DNA of 64,000 nucleotides from Ligula intestinalis. Its lineage: Eukaryota; Platyhelminthes; Cestoda; Diphyllobothriidea; Diphyllobothriidae. The stretch is taken from NCBI GenBank assembly GCA_036362985.1, contig JAYGXS010000002.1, forward strand, positions 90,355,723 through 90,419,722. Reading direction: 5' to 3'. The notes below the pieces were generated by a model that worked only from the letters and a program-made list of their open reading frames with translations, was not told the DNA's origin and did not search any database. The number at the start of each line of letters is the position of its first letter. The first letter of the stretch is position 1. The position numbers and the translations under genes were made by a program. This document shows, in pieces, positions 53,291-63,100 of the stretch.

Positions 53291-53440
53291 CTTAAGCTTA
53301 CATCGTTGTACCCATGAGTCCTCGGGAAACGCCATAAGCAAAGGAATTAGAAACTGCAAACAGGCATTCCAATGTCCGAGCAGCAGCATAAGGAGGACCA
53401 GATTGAAGATTCCCATGAATTTACTCGCAATATTCAGGAA
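53291..53440 (-). CDS. HCN channel exon: S4-S5 linker, S5, pore turret
   Basis: This 150-bp, 50-codon, phase 0/0 exon begins FLNIASKFMGIFNL, runs through the hydrophobic S5 (LVLLMLLLGHWNACLQFLIP) and ends in the outer pore turret (SWVQRCKLK). The GHWxxCLQFL block is diagnostic of HCN S5. The acceptor is TGATCAG ending at 53441. The donor is GTAAAG at 53285-53290. A competing GTAAGC lies 10 bases earlier but would leave the wrong phase for the next exon. As recalled, vertebrate HCN has 14 residues between WEE and the IFNL block and fly about 12; here there are 10, so the S4-S5 linker is short. The family Arg before IFNL is Gly. The vertebrate N-glycosylation site of the turret is absent. Confidence 0.9.
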
Positions 53441-54007
53441 CTGATCAAAAGATAAGAAGGATATCACTTTTTTCAAAAGATATGGTAGAGTGTAGTTTAG
53501 TCAAACAAATGCATTTGCAGGTAATGTACAATCAGCAAACAAGACCACTGAAGCCTTACTAGTTTTTTTAGCTTTCCATCAAATTTAAAAATATAAATAT
53601 AAATGTAGGGTACATAAGACAATGCCTATAAAGATAGAAAGTCAGAATTTATAATCATGGTGTAATCAGCGGCCGTATTTCTTTGCTTTTTTATCGTATA
53701 CCATCTTCTTTCTCGGAAGCTTGGAAAAGTGCATCCATGTTCAAAAAGGATGCCTAGAAAAACTTCATTCTTTTCATTTCAAGATAGAACTGCTTTTCCT
53801 TCTGTTAAGAATCAACGCTTCACAAGTCTCTTATCATACTGACAGCAATTGTGTAACCTTAGTGGATACTGGCAATAATATGGTCTTGATCGAACAATCA
53901 ACGGTTAAGTCATAGAGAAGAATTCGCCAATACAAGCGAACATCCGTGTTCCAGGAAGTAATTGAGAAGAAGAAGAAGGCTCGATCGCTGGGACAATGTG
54001 TTTATTC

Positions 54008-54050
54008 GCCTGACGTTTCGATATCCGTCGCAGATTCGTCATCAGAAACA
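54008..54050 (-). ncRNA. Hammerhead-ribozyme-like core, PLE-B 3' tail (candidate)
   Basis: On the minus strand: GTTT, CTGATGA (54,039-54,045), CGAATC-TGCGAC-GGATATC as stem-loop II, GAAAC (54,015-54,019), GTC (54,012-54,014), AGGC. All invariant hammerhead core bases are present. Helix III would be the minimal self-complementary ACGT, as in PLE hammerheads thought to act as dimers. Weak points are a C-C opposition at the base of stem II (10.1/11.1) and a wobble-rich stem I. PLE-encoded hammerheads are established in the literature; the activity of this copy is not known. Confidence 0.55.
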
Positions 54051-54289
54051 TGAGTAGCAGAAGGGTTATGTATGCACAGACGTTTGCAGTATTTATAGGA
54101 TACAGTCATCACTGCAAGCATACAGTGACAATTAACGTTAATTGCCTTCTTGTGCGTGGACTGCTTGTTGGACGGCACGCGGGCCCTGACCTTTTGAACT
54201 TTCGTCACGGGTGGTGAGCTCGGGCATGATGATTGCTCGGCCGTCTGGCTCCCCGGTGTTGGCGTACGATGAGGCGGTGGCCTGCCCAT

Positions 54290-54660
54290 TCCTCAAGTGA
54301 CGGCTTGCTTTGGCCACATTGAGTATGAGGATTAAATATATGGATTGGGCAAATCGTTGCACTTGTTGATGGATTGGGGGCCCGTAAACCATGACTAAAG
54401 TAGTTCTCGGCTCACCCGATTGTCACCTCTTGCGAGAATTTCGGCCTCATCAAATTTGAAGGTGTGGCCGGGTCTCGTTGAATGAGCCGCAACTTGAGAA
54501 TTGGCATCATTTCGCCGCACTGCAGCCGTGTGTTTGGCAATTCGCGTCCTGAGAAGTCTGCCAGTTTCTCCGACATAGTTGCTTTGACCGCAACTGCACC
54601 AGATCCTATAGACGACCTCAGACGTTTCTTGCCGTGGCAGTGGGTCTTTCGGCTTCATTA
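54290..54660 (-). pseudogene. PLE-B GIY-YIG endonuclease domain
   Basis: From ATG at 54,658: the linker MKPKDPLPRQETSEVVYRIW, then CSCGQSNYVGETGRLLRTRI and AKHTAAVRR. The Y-V-G-E-T-G loop and R-T-R helix match the GIY-YIG catalytic core, and the paired Cys (CSCG) is the usual knuckle before it. RVSRELL is followed by TAG (54,395-54,397) where relatives read Glu (ESWF); downstream SWFTGPQSINK continues in frame. In Penelope elements this domain nicks target DNA for primed reverse transcription. Confidence 0.85.
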
Positions 54661-54696
54661 TATGACGCCTTATGGTTGCCTCCGGCCTGTGTGCGA

Positions 54697-55796
54697 CTAA
54701 ACTCCAAGTGGTGCGAGAAGGCAGCCGACTGCTTCCGCTAAGTTATTGCCATACGGGATCGAACGCCAAATCTTGGGGTCGGTGCGCTTTTGTTGGCCAG
54801 CTCGTTTGCGCAAGCACCGGTTGACGAAGTTGCGCGGGTAGCCATTTTCTCTGAACACCCATCGGAGGTATTCTACCTCGGCAACTTTGTCTTCTTCTTC
54901 GCTGCAGTGCGTCTCAACACGCCGATAGAGTGTTTTTACGCAACTGCGTTTGTGGCTGATTGGGTGGTTGCTGTTGTAATTCAGTACTTGCATCGTGTTT
55001 GTCGCTTTCCTGAATACTTTAGTCTTTAGACCACCACAATCTTTTCGACAAACGAGGACATCAAGGAAAGCCAGCTGGTTGTTCTCTTCTTCCTCCATCG
55101 TAAATTGGATGTCCGGGAAGATGCTGTTGAGACGTTCCTTGAACGTGAGCACCTGATCCCGTTCGATGACGACGAAGGTGTCATCCACATACCGAGCCCA
55201 GAATTTCGGTTTGTGGTGTTGGAAAACCAGCGACTCCAGCCGCTGCAGGACCGCCTCGGCTATGAGTCCCGAAATCGGTGAACCCATTGGTGTCCCCTTC
55301 ACCTGCTCGTAGATCGTTCCGTCAAACGTGAAGTACGTCCTGAGACAGAACTTCAGGAGCTGTAGGATTTCCACGTGTCCCAGGCGATTCTCCGTCTCAT
55401 CGTATTTGTTTCGTAGGAGCAGTTCGACCGTCTCGATTGCCAGATCCTGATGTATAGAAGTAAGAAGAGACATGACATCAAAGGAAACCATGATATCACT
55501 TGGCAAGAGACTTACCCCTTTAAGTTTCTCCAAGAACTGTGTTGACGAGCGGACCGTGGTTTCCGAATCAGCAGTCAGAAATTTGAGACGCCGAAACAGC
55601 CATTTTGCTAGCCCGTACGTTAGATGCCTTTCAGTGATACGATGGGTCGGAGAGGGGCACCTTCCTTGTGCACTTTTGGAAGGCCATAGAAACGGGCCAA
55701 GGCCGTTTCTTGTGCCATCGCCATGCGTCGGTCGGACGGCGTTATTGCACCCGAGTTCTCTAGAGTCAACAAGGTCGAATTTATTCTGCGTGTCAG
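54697..55796 (-). pseudogene. PLE-B reverse transcriptase
   Basis: The first part (55,796 to about 55,620) carries LARFYGLPKVHKEGAPLRPI, the signature opening of Penelope RTs, then a frameshift near 55,618 before TYGLAKWLFRRLKFL. The long open frame 55,533-54,697 has motif A SFDVMSLLTSI, motif B GTPMGSPISG, motif C WARYVDDTF (YVDD at codons 115-118), and the post-catalytic LAFLDVLVCRKDCGGL, NHPISHKRSCVKTLYRRV and RNFVNRCLRKR. All catalytic aspartates are kept. It ends at TAG after LLAPLGV; two small frame changes lie between here and the nuclease domain. Penelope RTs are relatives of telomerase RT. Confidence 0.9.
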
Positions 55797-56708
55797 CTAT
55801 TTGATGGGATTGGTTTCACAAGGAACATAAAACTGACGATCGTCCAGTAAGTTTTTCGCCTTCTGAAGGTAGTCGGTTCTGTCTAATACGACCGTAGAAC
55901 GTCCCTTGTCGGCTGGCACGATGACAATGTCCCGGTCGGCCTTGAGTGCTCTTAATGCATCGCTTTCGACCTTGGGGAGTACTTCCCTTGGTTGATGAGC
56001 CATCAGGAGGGACGATACCTGGTGTCGGATAAGGTTCTTTGTCTCCTCCGTTGCTTCTGTCTGATTTATGATTGATTCCACAGCTGCAATCATGTAAGCA
56101 GGTTTAGCATCAGCCATGTTGAATGAGGCTTCGTGCTGTAGAACCTGTATTTGCTCCTTCGTCAGTTTTTTCGACGACAGGTTGTGTACCAGTACGTCTT
56201 TTCTGGATGACGTTGGATTGTGCAGTCTGCGGAATTTTTTCTCCAGTGTCGATTAATGAATTGCTTGTTTGTCGCGGGCTCGTTCAAGCACTCTCTGCTG
56301 AAGCAGTTTTGTGCTGTTCTCATCCATGAGCTCACACCATTTCATCTTCTCGTGGTCAATTATCTGGCGATATTTGCGTAGCCTCGCGTGGCAATCTTGA
56401 ATGAACAGACGGATCATTCTCTTGCCTGTTTGAAACATAACGCGTCTCGCCGCCTTAGTGTTCAGCGCCGGCTTGTATCTCACACTCCTCGGCAACACGT
56501 TATTGTCAAGGCATCTGTGCATAAACTGGATCTGTGAATAGGTTGAGGCCTCACGAAGGGTAAATGTTTCCCATCGTCGGGCCGATCTAAGCGCATTGCG
56601 CCCAAATAATTTGCCGATACAAGCGAACATCTGTGTCCCAGGAAGTAATTGAGAAGAAGAAGACTCAATCGCTGGCGAATAAACATATTGTCGCAGACGG
56701 CCGAGCAA
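55797..56708 (-). pseudogene. PLE-B N-terminal region
   Basis: One frame from 56,708 to 55,797 interrupted by a TAA at 56,253-56,255. The first half is Arg/Lys-rich (RRVMFQTGKRMIRLFIQDCH) and precedes a helical stretch. The second (55,797-56,117) ends with the conserved Penelope block DIVIVPADKGRSTVVLDRTD and YLQKAKNLLDD. The block VPADKG is a known landmark upstream of the RT fingers. A TAG at 55,797-55,799 closes the frame; the sequence then continues in frame into the RT (LTRRINSTLL). Confidence 0.82.
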
Positions 56709-56961
56709 TCATCATGCCCGAGCTCAGGGCCCGTGACGAAAGTTCAACAGGTCAGCGCCCGCGTGCCGTCCAACAAGCAGTCCACGCACAAGAAGGCAAT
56801 TAACGTTAATTGTCACTGTATGCTTGCAGTAATGACTGTATCCTATAAATACTGCAAACGTCTGTGCATACATAACCTTTCTGCTACTCATGTCTCTGAT
56901 GACGAATCCGCGACGGATATCAAAACGTCAGGCGAATGAACATATTGTCCCAGCAATCGAG
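56676..56961 (+). repeat. Inverted extra copy of PLE-B 3' tail
   Basis: Matches the reverse complement of 53,992-54,245, so it is a plus-strand tail lying against the 5' end of the minus-strand element. Shared landmarks are the perfect 16-bp palindrome caattaacgttaattg (54,129-54,144; 56,798-56,813) and the ribozyme-like core. The first 25 bp are disturbed. Its end is followed by a TTC run. Confidence 0.8.
56891..56934 (+). ncRNA. Hammerhead-ribozyme-like core, inverted tail (candidate)
   Basis: GTCT, CTGATGA (56,896-56,902), CGAATCC-GCGAC-GGATATC, AAAAC (56,922-56,926), GTC, AGGC. Stem I pairs better here (GTCT with AGGC), but the G of the GAAA box is A at 56,922, which should abolish or strongly lower activity. 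Comparing the two copies suggests the ancestral tail had both a good stem I and an intact core. Confidence 0.45.
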
Positions 56962-56979
56962 TCTTCTTCTTCTTCTTCT
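56962..56979. repeat. (TTC)n tract
   Basis: Six TTC-type units at the end of the plus-strand PLE tail. GAA/TTC runs also mark the ends of the other PLE-B-type tails (13.94, 53.97, 56.65 and 57.02 kb), so the tract belongs to the element ends. Confidence 0.8.
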
Positions 56980-57000
56980 CTATAGAGGAGAATTTCTGAG

Positions 57001-57745
57001 TTCCGGGAAACAGTTCAGAAGAAGAAGAAGCGATCACTGGTTCAAGAGGTTAATTGTGCTGACGTTTTGGATTCCGTTGGGAATCCTTTATCATAGGTTA
57101 AAATAAAACAGTCCGAGACATGCGCAGATATGGTGATGCATGCACAGATTGCACGGTTTTTATAGTTCGTTGCAGTCACCCGAATGTTAACTGTAATTAT
57201 TAGTTCCTTTAGCCACCGCTTGAAGTTTTAGTTGGTGCAGTGATGGCTCATTAATTTGCACATCGTTCGCATCCGCTTCAGATGCGGACTTGATAATTGC
57301 TCGACAATTATGGCCTCTGTTGTCAGATCTGTTGTTGCGCCCACGGGACTGATTCTGTTGCTCAGAAAATTTCTCAGTACACCGCATGGGAGCGCCAAAT
57401 CTGTGCGCTTGTTGATGGACTGGGGGCCTGAGAACAATGACTCAAGGAGTTCGCGGCTCACGCGGTTCTCACCTCTTGCGAGGATTTAAGCCTCGTCAAA
57501 CGTGAACATATGGCCGGGTCCCGTCGAGTGAGCTGCAACCTGGGAGTTGGCGTCTTTCGTTCCCACCGCCGCTGCATGCTTGGCCATTCGCGTCATGGCA
57601 ATTGTGGCAATTAGTGAGTCAAGCGCGCAGTGTCAAGCCAGTACCGCATCAATAAAGACCCAAGCTGCATGCTCGACCATTCGCGTCCGGAGTAATCTTT
57701 GACGTCGTTTCTTTGTCCACAACTGCACCAGATCCGGTTTAATTA
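57001..57745 (-). mobile_element. PLE-C remnant: GIY-YIG end and tail
   Basis: Minus strand. From about 57,740 down: a damaged GIY-YIG region (IWCSCG-like and VVDKET, with an inserted or duplicated stretch containing two related GACGCGAATGG phrases), then AKHAAAVGTKDANSQVAAHS, TGPGHMFTFDEA with a stop, ARGENRVSRELLESLFSGPQ and SINKRTDLALPCGVL. The tail has a strong 7-bp stem (GGATTCC-CAAC-GGAATCC, within 57,069-57,087) in the stem II position between CTATGATAA and AAAACGTCAGC, again hammerhead-like. Its end (57,001-57,030) resembles the end of PLE-B. Related to but distinct from PLE-B. Confidence 0.78.
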
Positions 57746-60016
57746 TAATTAGAAACAATGTATCGCACGATGCTTTAGATTAAGTAAACGCAACCATAGA
57801 AGACGAGATCCAACTCTCTTTCTAGCCACTAACTGTAATTGTCTTAAATTTCTGGATTATCAAGCGTGACTACGACTAGATGATGCGCGTTTTAGGTGCA
57901 TGAGCAAAAGTAATTCGTTAGTAACTATGGAAAGAGGTACCCAAACGCGATCCAGTAAAGTGGCTATCCAGTTGAATTTAAAAGACAGATAATGGTTTTA
58001 CTGTGGGAAGAACAGGATTGATTAATTAATTTGAGAAATTAGGAGGCACGGTGGTGCTGCCTTCTTCGAAAGTGCCTATACTGCACTCTAATTTGCCAAG
58101 CGTTCATTATCTAAGTATCTATTCGACGAATAAGCCATCTTTGAAAATAAAATTGATGAGTACATCCACCCACACCTTCGCGATTCATTAAAAAACACAA
58201 TCTTTTCACAAGGAAAGTAAGCAAATTGTTTTATGGTACAACAGAAGATTTAGATCTCATTCACTGTAGCACTTTGAGGAGGTTTTTGTACTCCTCAAAA
58301 TGCGTTCGAGCAATGTAAAGTGTGCAACATTTATCACTGTTAGACTCTATAACATTTTCTTTCGTGTCCTAGAAAAGGTGATCATAAAAGCTCTCTGTTG
58401 TGTTTTTGAGTGTCAGATATATCCTGCTGTGCTCACAGACTGTCTTAAGATATATTCGGTTAAATTTAAAACTTTTGCAATCTACTTCATCGCTTATGAG
58501 GTTGTGAGAAGCCAAAAACGGGGAAAATTTTCTTGGTTTATCCAGTCGATCTCGTTCATCAAGTCACGTAATAATCAAATAATGCCTTAACGCAGGCGCT
58601 GGATCACCACTACGCTAGACTACCAATAGCTGATATGAGGCTGATAATCTCATTGATAAGGCCCAGTTTCCGTTGAATTTATATGTTCTTTTGCAGGAAC
58701 AATGTGCGGATAATTTAGTTCTTGAACGCTATAATTATTTTGGTTACTCTCAGGGATTTTTGAGACTGTTATTGTCATACGAAAAATAGCAAAGGGAACA
58801 ACCTTCTCTGCGGCATCGCTCATCGAAGGCCCCTAGAAACAATTTAATTCGACGTCACAGCATTTCCTCCAACTGATTGGCTGTGAATAAAACACCTTTT
58901 GATCAGAATATCTGAGGAAAAGATTTGGTAACTGGATAATGTGAAAGCTTTTTAATTTTAAAAAGAAATGAGCATAGGTGGCCAAGTATTTGCATCGTTT
59001 AGTGTTGTATACGGCAAATAATGAGGTAGGAACACTGACATGGATCCCGAATACGTTTGACTAAAAGTATTTCCAAGAATCTCTATCGAATTCTGAAAAA
59101 CATTTTTGTCAAACTCTTCCAGCAGAAGGATGTGGATTTGTGGTTTGTTAACAAAGCTGACAGAACCAAGTTTCGCATTTGTAAGTCCCTATTCGTGCTT
59201 ACTTCCTTTCACTGAGTGTCCAATGTTAAGTGTCAGTATGCTTTGTGCACGTCTCCTCCACGTTTCTTTCAATTTATTCAGCCACAGTCTGTACTTTTAT
59301 GCATGGAGTTGCAGTTTGCGCGTTGGGTTCTTATTTGAAAAATAAACAACCGCTTTTTGCAAGAGGTGACCATTTGCAACAAAATATTTTTCTGTAATTT
59401 TAACCTACCCCCAAGCTGTAAAGTTACACTGGACATTTTCTACGTGCAAACAGTTTTTACAACTCTCCACCCAGCAGAAAATAGTTTATAAAAAATACAT
59501 GGGTTAACGTGGGCGGTTAAGCAGTCAGAAGATGGTATGCACTATGTAGAAACCAATTTCCACAGTGATTGGCAAAATCCTGCATAGTATTTACCTATGC
59601 TTTGTAAGGTGTATTGTGTACTGTATACACTGCCCAAATGGAAACCATGATTCAATGCTGAAAAAACTTGCATCCAGCACGACTGAAGCAAACATTCAGT
59701 AAATATTATCATCTTTTTCATCTTTTTAATTGATATTTACTACAGTAACTTCAGTTATTTATTTGAGAAAACTAACTAAATCTCTGCATCGCAGATTAAA
59801 TCATCCTCAGTGAAATAATAACATTCCAATTATCAGAAAAAAACTACCTTTTCACAGAGAAACTGATGTACTCTCTTTTTTTCTAATTATAATGTGATAA
59901 TCAATCTCTATTAGCCTGTGTCACTTTGAAGGTGTTTTCAGTGAAGTCAAAACTCTCTGAAAGCATTAAATATTCTTCTTGTTTGGGTACGCAAGTAAGG
60001 CTCTAATGTCACTTAC

Positions 60017-60114
60017 CTCTTCCCACTGACTGACGTATCGGACTAAGCGGGTCAGGCGGAGGAGACGAAGGATACTTAGCAGTTTCGCAAGGCGAAGAAT
60101 CCGCAGAGTACGTC
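60017..60114 (-). CDS. HCN channel exon: S4 voltage sensor
   Basis: The 98-bp exon encodes 32 full codons after two bases that finish a split glycine codon (previous exon must end in G). It reads [20 protein letters not shown] and continues to YVSQWEE. A positive residue recurs at about every third position, which is the S4 voltage-sensing helix; the HCN-type S4 is unusually long and basic, and the closing SQWEE matches the family's S4-S5 junction. The acceptor is a TAG at 60115-60117 after a pyrimidine-containing stretch. The donor is GTAAGT at 60011-60016, phase 0. The HCN exon boundary directly after WEE is the one I know from vertebrate genes. No S3 exon is seen in the 3.9 kb further upstream. 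Confidence 0.93.
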
Positions 60115-63100
60115 CTACCATTTGTAGAGATAAAGGTGCATTTATGACCACATGCTAAATTATTTTATCAAAAGTACAGCATAACCAACAAACAAAGTTA
60201 TGGTATGCTTATAAAAACTCAAAGTTTTATTTTTAATTGTGTCATTTTTATTTTACGCAAGCCTTGGTGGGGGAGAACTGCTTACTGCTCAATTAGATGC
60301 AAAAAATATATCAAAAACAAATATTATTTAAAACCGTGGTTCTTAAACAATTCTTTAGAATCCGCCTTTTGACTACACAGTTGTCTGCTAGTATTATAAG
60401 GTAGACTTTAGTCCCCATTCTTGGTAGACACATAAGAAGAATTTGAATTAACGCAATAAGTTTGGTCTTGCTACATCTCTATTCACAACTTCACTGAAAT
60501 ATTATATTTAAAAAAAGTTTTATTCACATTTTTATGCAGTTTAGTACAGAATTTGGTAAAACAGTGAGGCCCACAAATGCGTTTTCAGCATAAGTTAATA
60601 ATGAAGAAGACGTGCCAAGCACCCGAGTAATTGATCCGGTGCTTTGATTAGATATTTGGCTGACAAACTTCTGCGTATATTAACTTTTTTCAACGTAATA
60701 TCACAATGATATTTGAGAATTTCAAGAATTTCTTTAAGTTTTCGGAAGATAAACGATTCAATTTGACTGGAGATGAAAGAATTTTCGTTTCTCTTTCCAA
60801 TGGATTATTTTTTGCATAAGCGTATTGATTCCACTTTCTGATATAATCTTGCGAATTCAAAAAAACGGGCCATATTGATTGCCAATTTGAAATACTTACT
60901 ATTATTCTGTCTGGTTTGTTTGTAAATAACGCAAAAGGGGAACGTAAGGTAAACTATATTTCTACGCAACTTACATTCAATGAGGCCCTCTTTGTCTTAA
61001 ATTTGCGTAAGCATTTTCAACATTTCGTATTTATGCAAGGACAAAATGCGTATCATTTGTGCATTTAAAAAACACTGCTGCTACTGCATTTTGTGCAAAA
61101 TATCTTCACAGAATAGCTTGAGATAATTTTAAAAATAGAAAATCTGCAATGTTACTGCAAATAAATGTGATTCCTTGAACTTGTTCCACTTGAATCTGAA
61201 CATTTTTTGACAAACTCTGCTAGTTCGGGAAGGGATATATTTTATACCTATTTAACTTATTTTTGAGTTCCTTCATAGTTTTATCAACATTTACACGCAG
61301 TTTGGTTCTCTCCTTCGTAATAGCATATGAAATTTCTTCGATATGAGACTGCTCCCAATTGACCCAAAATTAATAGCCCATACTCTTAATAAACCTAAAT
61401 AAAATGACGATTTAGCCAGCTAAAACGTTTTCATGGAACTCAATAAACTGAATGAATCAAAACAGTGTTACTAAATATACGATAAAGTACCTAGTCAAAT
61501 TTCATAATGTAGGTTGCATGGTCTTTGGCGGGCACTATAAACTTGTGGCACGGGAGACAATCAAGTATTTGATTTTACAAAAAGGTATGCCATGTACACT
61601 AAGGCACTTCAATATGTTGACTTATATGGGTATGGCTACTTTAACAGAAGTCTTAGAAGAAGTATTTAAGGAAGGTTTTATCACTAACGTTATTATTGAC
61701 CATACTGGGGACACAGGTACGTACTAAATGACCCTAAACGGCAAATCCTTCCTTATATAAGAAACGTTGGAAGGCACTTCAGAAAACACCAATAGGAAAT
61801 AGCTTTGCATAGGACAACATACGCATCGTCGGAGGCTGCCCGTCCAAAATCGGCCCAGAATTTCTTAAAACCATGCACTCCAATGATTCATGCTTCAATC
61901 GGCGTATCGAGTTAGATGGAATGAAAAAAACGTCTCAAAGAAAGATGGAAGAGATTATAGCCGATAACTATCGACCAACATGAACCGCAATTACCGTTCA
62001 CACCGGATGACGCGGACTGTCTCCGGACTGGCGTAAATTACAGTTACTTATTAGCTATTACGCCATTTCAACTGTAAATTATGTCTACAAGGGCGTGATG
62101 CAACTTCCAGCTGCCAATTATTGCTCACACTAAAGGACTACATAACTTTACAAGCACGTTGAAGTGTTAATTGTTCTTTACATACTTTCTCAAATATGAT
62201 GACGGTCTGGGGAACCAGTGTCAAAGTTTAGCTGAATACAAATTCTTCATTTTCCCAATTAACGGCTTTCTTTGATATAAATATGAATATTTCAGGCAAA
62301 GTTTATCATCCACTGCAGAATTACTACGTAATATTCACACACAGCCACCCAGAAGATAGTAGTACCACACATATTTTTAAATATTCATAAAGACAGCACA
62401 CCAATCACGCATACGAGCGCTTTCAGTCAAAACTAATTGCGTTGGCCACCCTTGTCTGTAACCACCACTAATGTTCCAACGCATCGTATTTTCTTGCCAT
62501 TTTCCATCCTAAAACATCTAGAAAGGATAGTAGGGCCTATATAGTAAGTACTACTTAGTAGTTTTTTTCCGAAACACCGTCAGTTTAGAGCACATTTCGC
62601 ACGATTATCTGCCAGTCTCCAAGTAGGCATAAAAGATCGCACACAGTAAAGAATAAGGTTGAACCCTGGCACCATGCCAAAATCATATTATTTTACCAGG
62701 GAACTAAATGGTCTGCTGGAAACAGCCGAAAAAATCTATACTTATGATAGTTAACAACGCGTTGAAATTTAAAATGCTTAGCGTTGATTACTTTGTTGCA
62801 GTCAGCGAATAATGCATAACTTAAATGCTTTGAGATAAAATATTCTTCTATCCAAGTTACATTCAAATAAAGATTTTCTGTCAAAGTTATGTAATTGTCA
62901 TTCAACATGAAGAGTTTCAACAGATTGATTTACTTTTTAAACAGTCTTTAGTCTCTGTAACAGCAACATGGTTATGTAACAAAAGGGTTAATTTCAGGCA
63001 CAAATCGAGCATTTAAAAGGAAGTTCCAACAAACAGCACCGTCTGAGTATCTGTAGAAGGCGAAATACCCTTTAGCGTCCTTCAATTGATGTTATAAAAT

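Larger units (their letters stand above)
53921..56675 (-). mobile_element. PLE-B, near full-length Penelope-like element
   Basis: The largest element of the window, in the same direction as the host gene. It has an N-terminal region, an RT with intact A, B and C motifs, a GIY-YIG nuclease domain, and a 3' tail. The two outer ends (53,921-53,991 and 56,608-56,675) are direct repeats of about 70 bp, on the minus strand reading TCAATTACTTCCTGG, then GATGTTCGCTTGTAT; this fits the pseudo-LTR or partial tandem structure described for Penelope elements. The ORF is broken by two or three nonsense codons and about three frameshifts but is otherwise well preserved, so the insertion is probably fairly young. 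Confidence 0.85.
53441..60016 (-). other. HCN intron (S4 to S5), 6,576 bp
   Basis: GTAAGT to TGATCAG on the minus strand. More than half is Penelope-like sequence (53,921-57,745). From 57,750 to 60,016 I see no gene or named repeat. Confidence 0.85.
14583..60114 (-). other. HCN (Ih) channel gene, 3' part, six exons
   Basis: Gene-level entry joining six minus-strand exons: 60017-60114, 53291-53440, 42956-43174, 34856-35002, 22008-22251 and 14583-15469. Every junction has GT donor and AG acceptor, and the reading phase is continuous, giving about 580 residues and a natural stop. The order is S4, S5, pore/S6, C-linker, CNBD and C-terminal tail, which is the HCN family layout. HCN channels are tetrameric plasma-membrane cation channels opened by hyperpolarization and modulated by cAMP; they carry the pacemaker current Ih. 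From memory of the families, the fly Ih channel looks the closest well-known relative, for example in the NYNCR start of the CNBD exon and the NAxRVASVRA stretch. S1-S3 and the cytoplasmic N-terminus are not in the window, so the gene is partial at its 5' end. Introns are 6,576, 10,116, 7,953, 12,604 and 6,538 bp in transcription order. Confidence 0.93.

Noticed and set aside
53291..53300. Alternative donor GTAAGC 10 bp upstream in the S5 exon
   Set aside because: It would end the exon in phase 1, which does not join to the phase-0 pore exon; the GTAAAG donor gives the expected turret length.
54002..54289. 95-codon frame in the PLE-B tail, also open at 56,649-56,939
   Set aside because: The two copies share it because they are copies of the same tail; it crosses the ribozyme-like core and the PLE coding region has already ended, so it is not a protein signal.
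61452..61727. 91-codon plus-strand frame ending DHTGDTGTY
   Set aside because: No family recognised, no splice-like borders and partly adjacent to the duplicated repeat; kept only as an unassigned frame.
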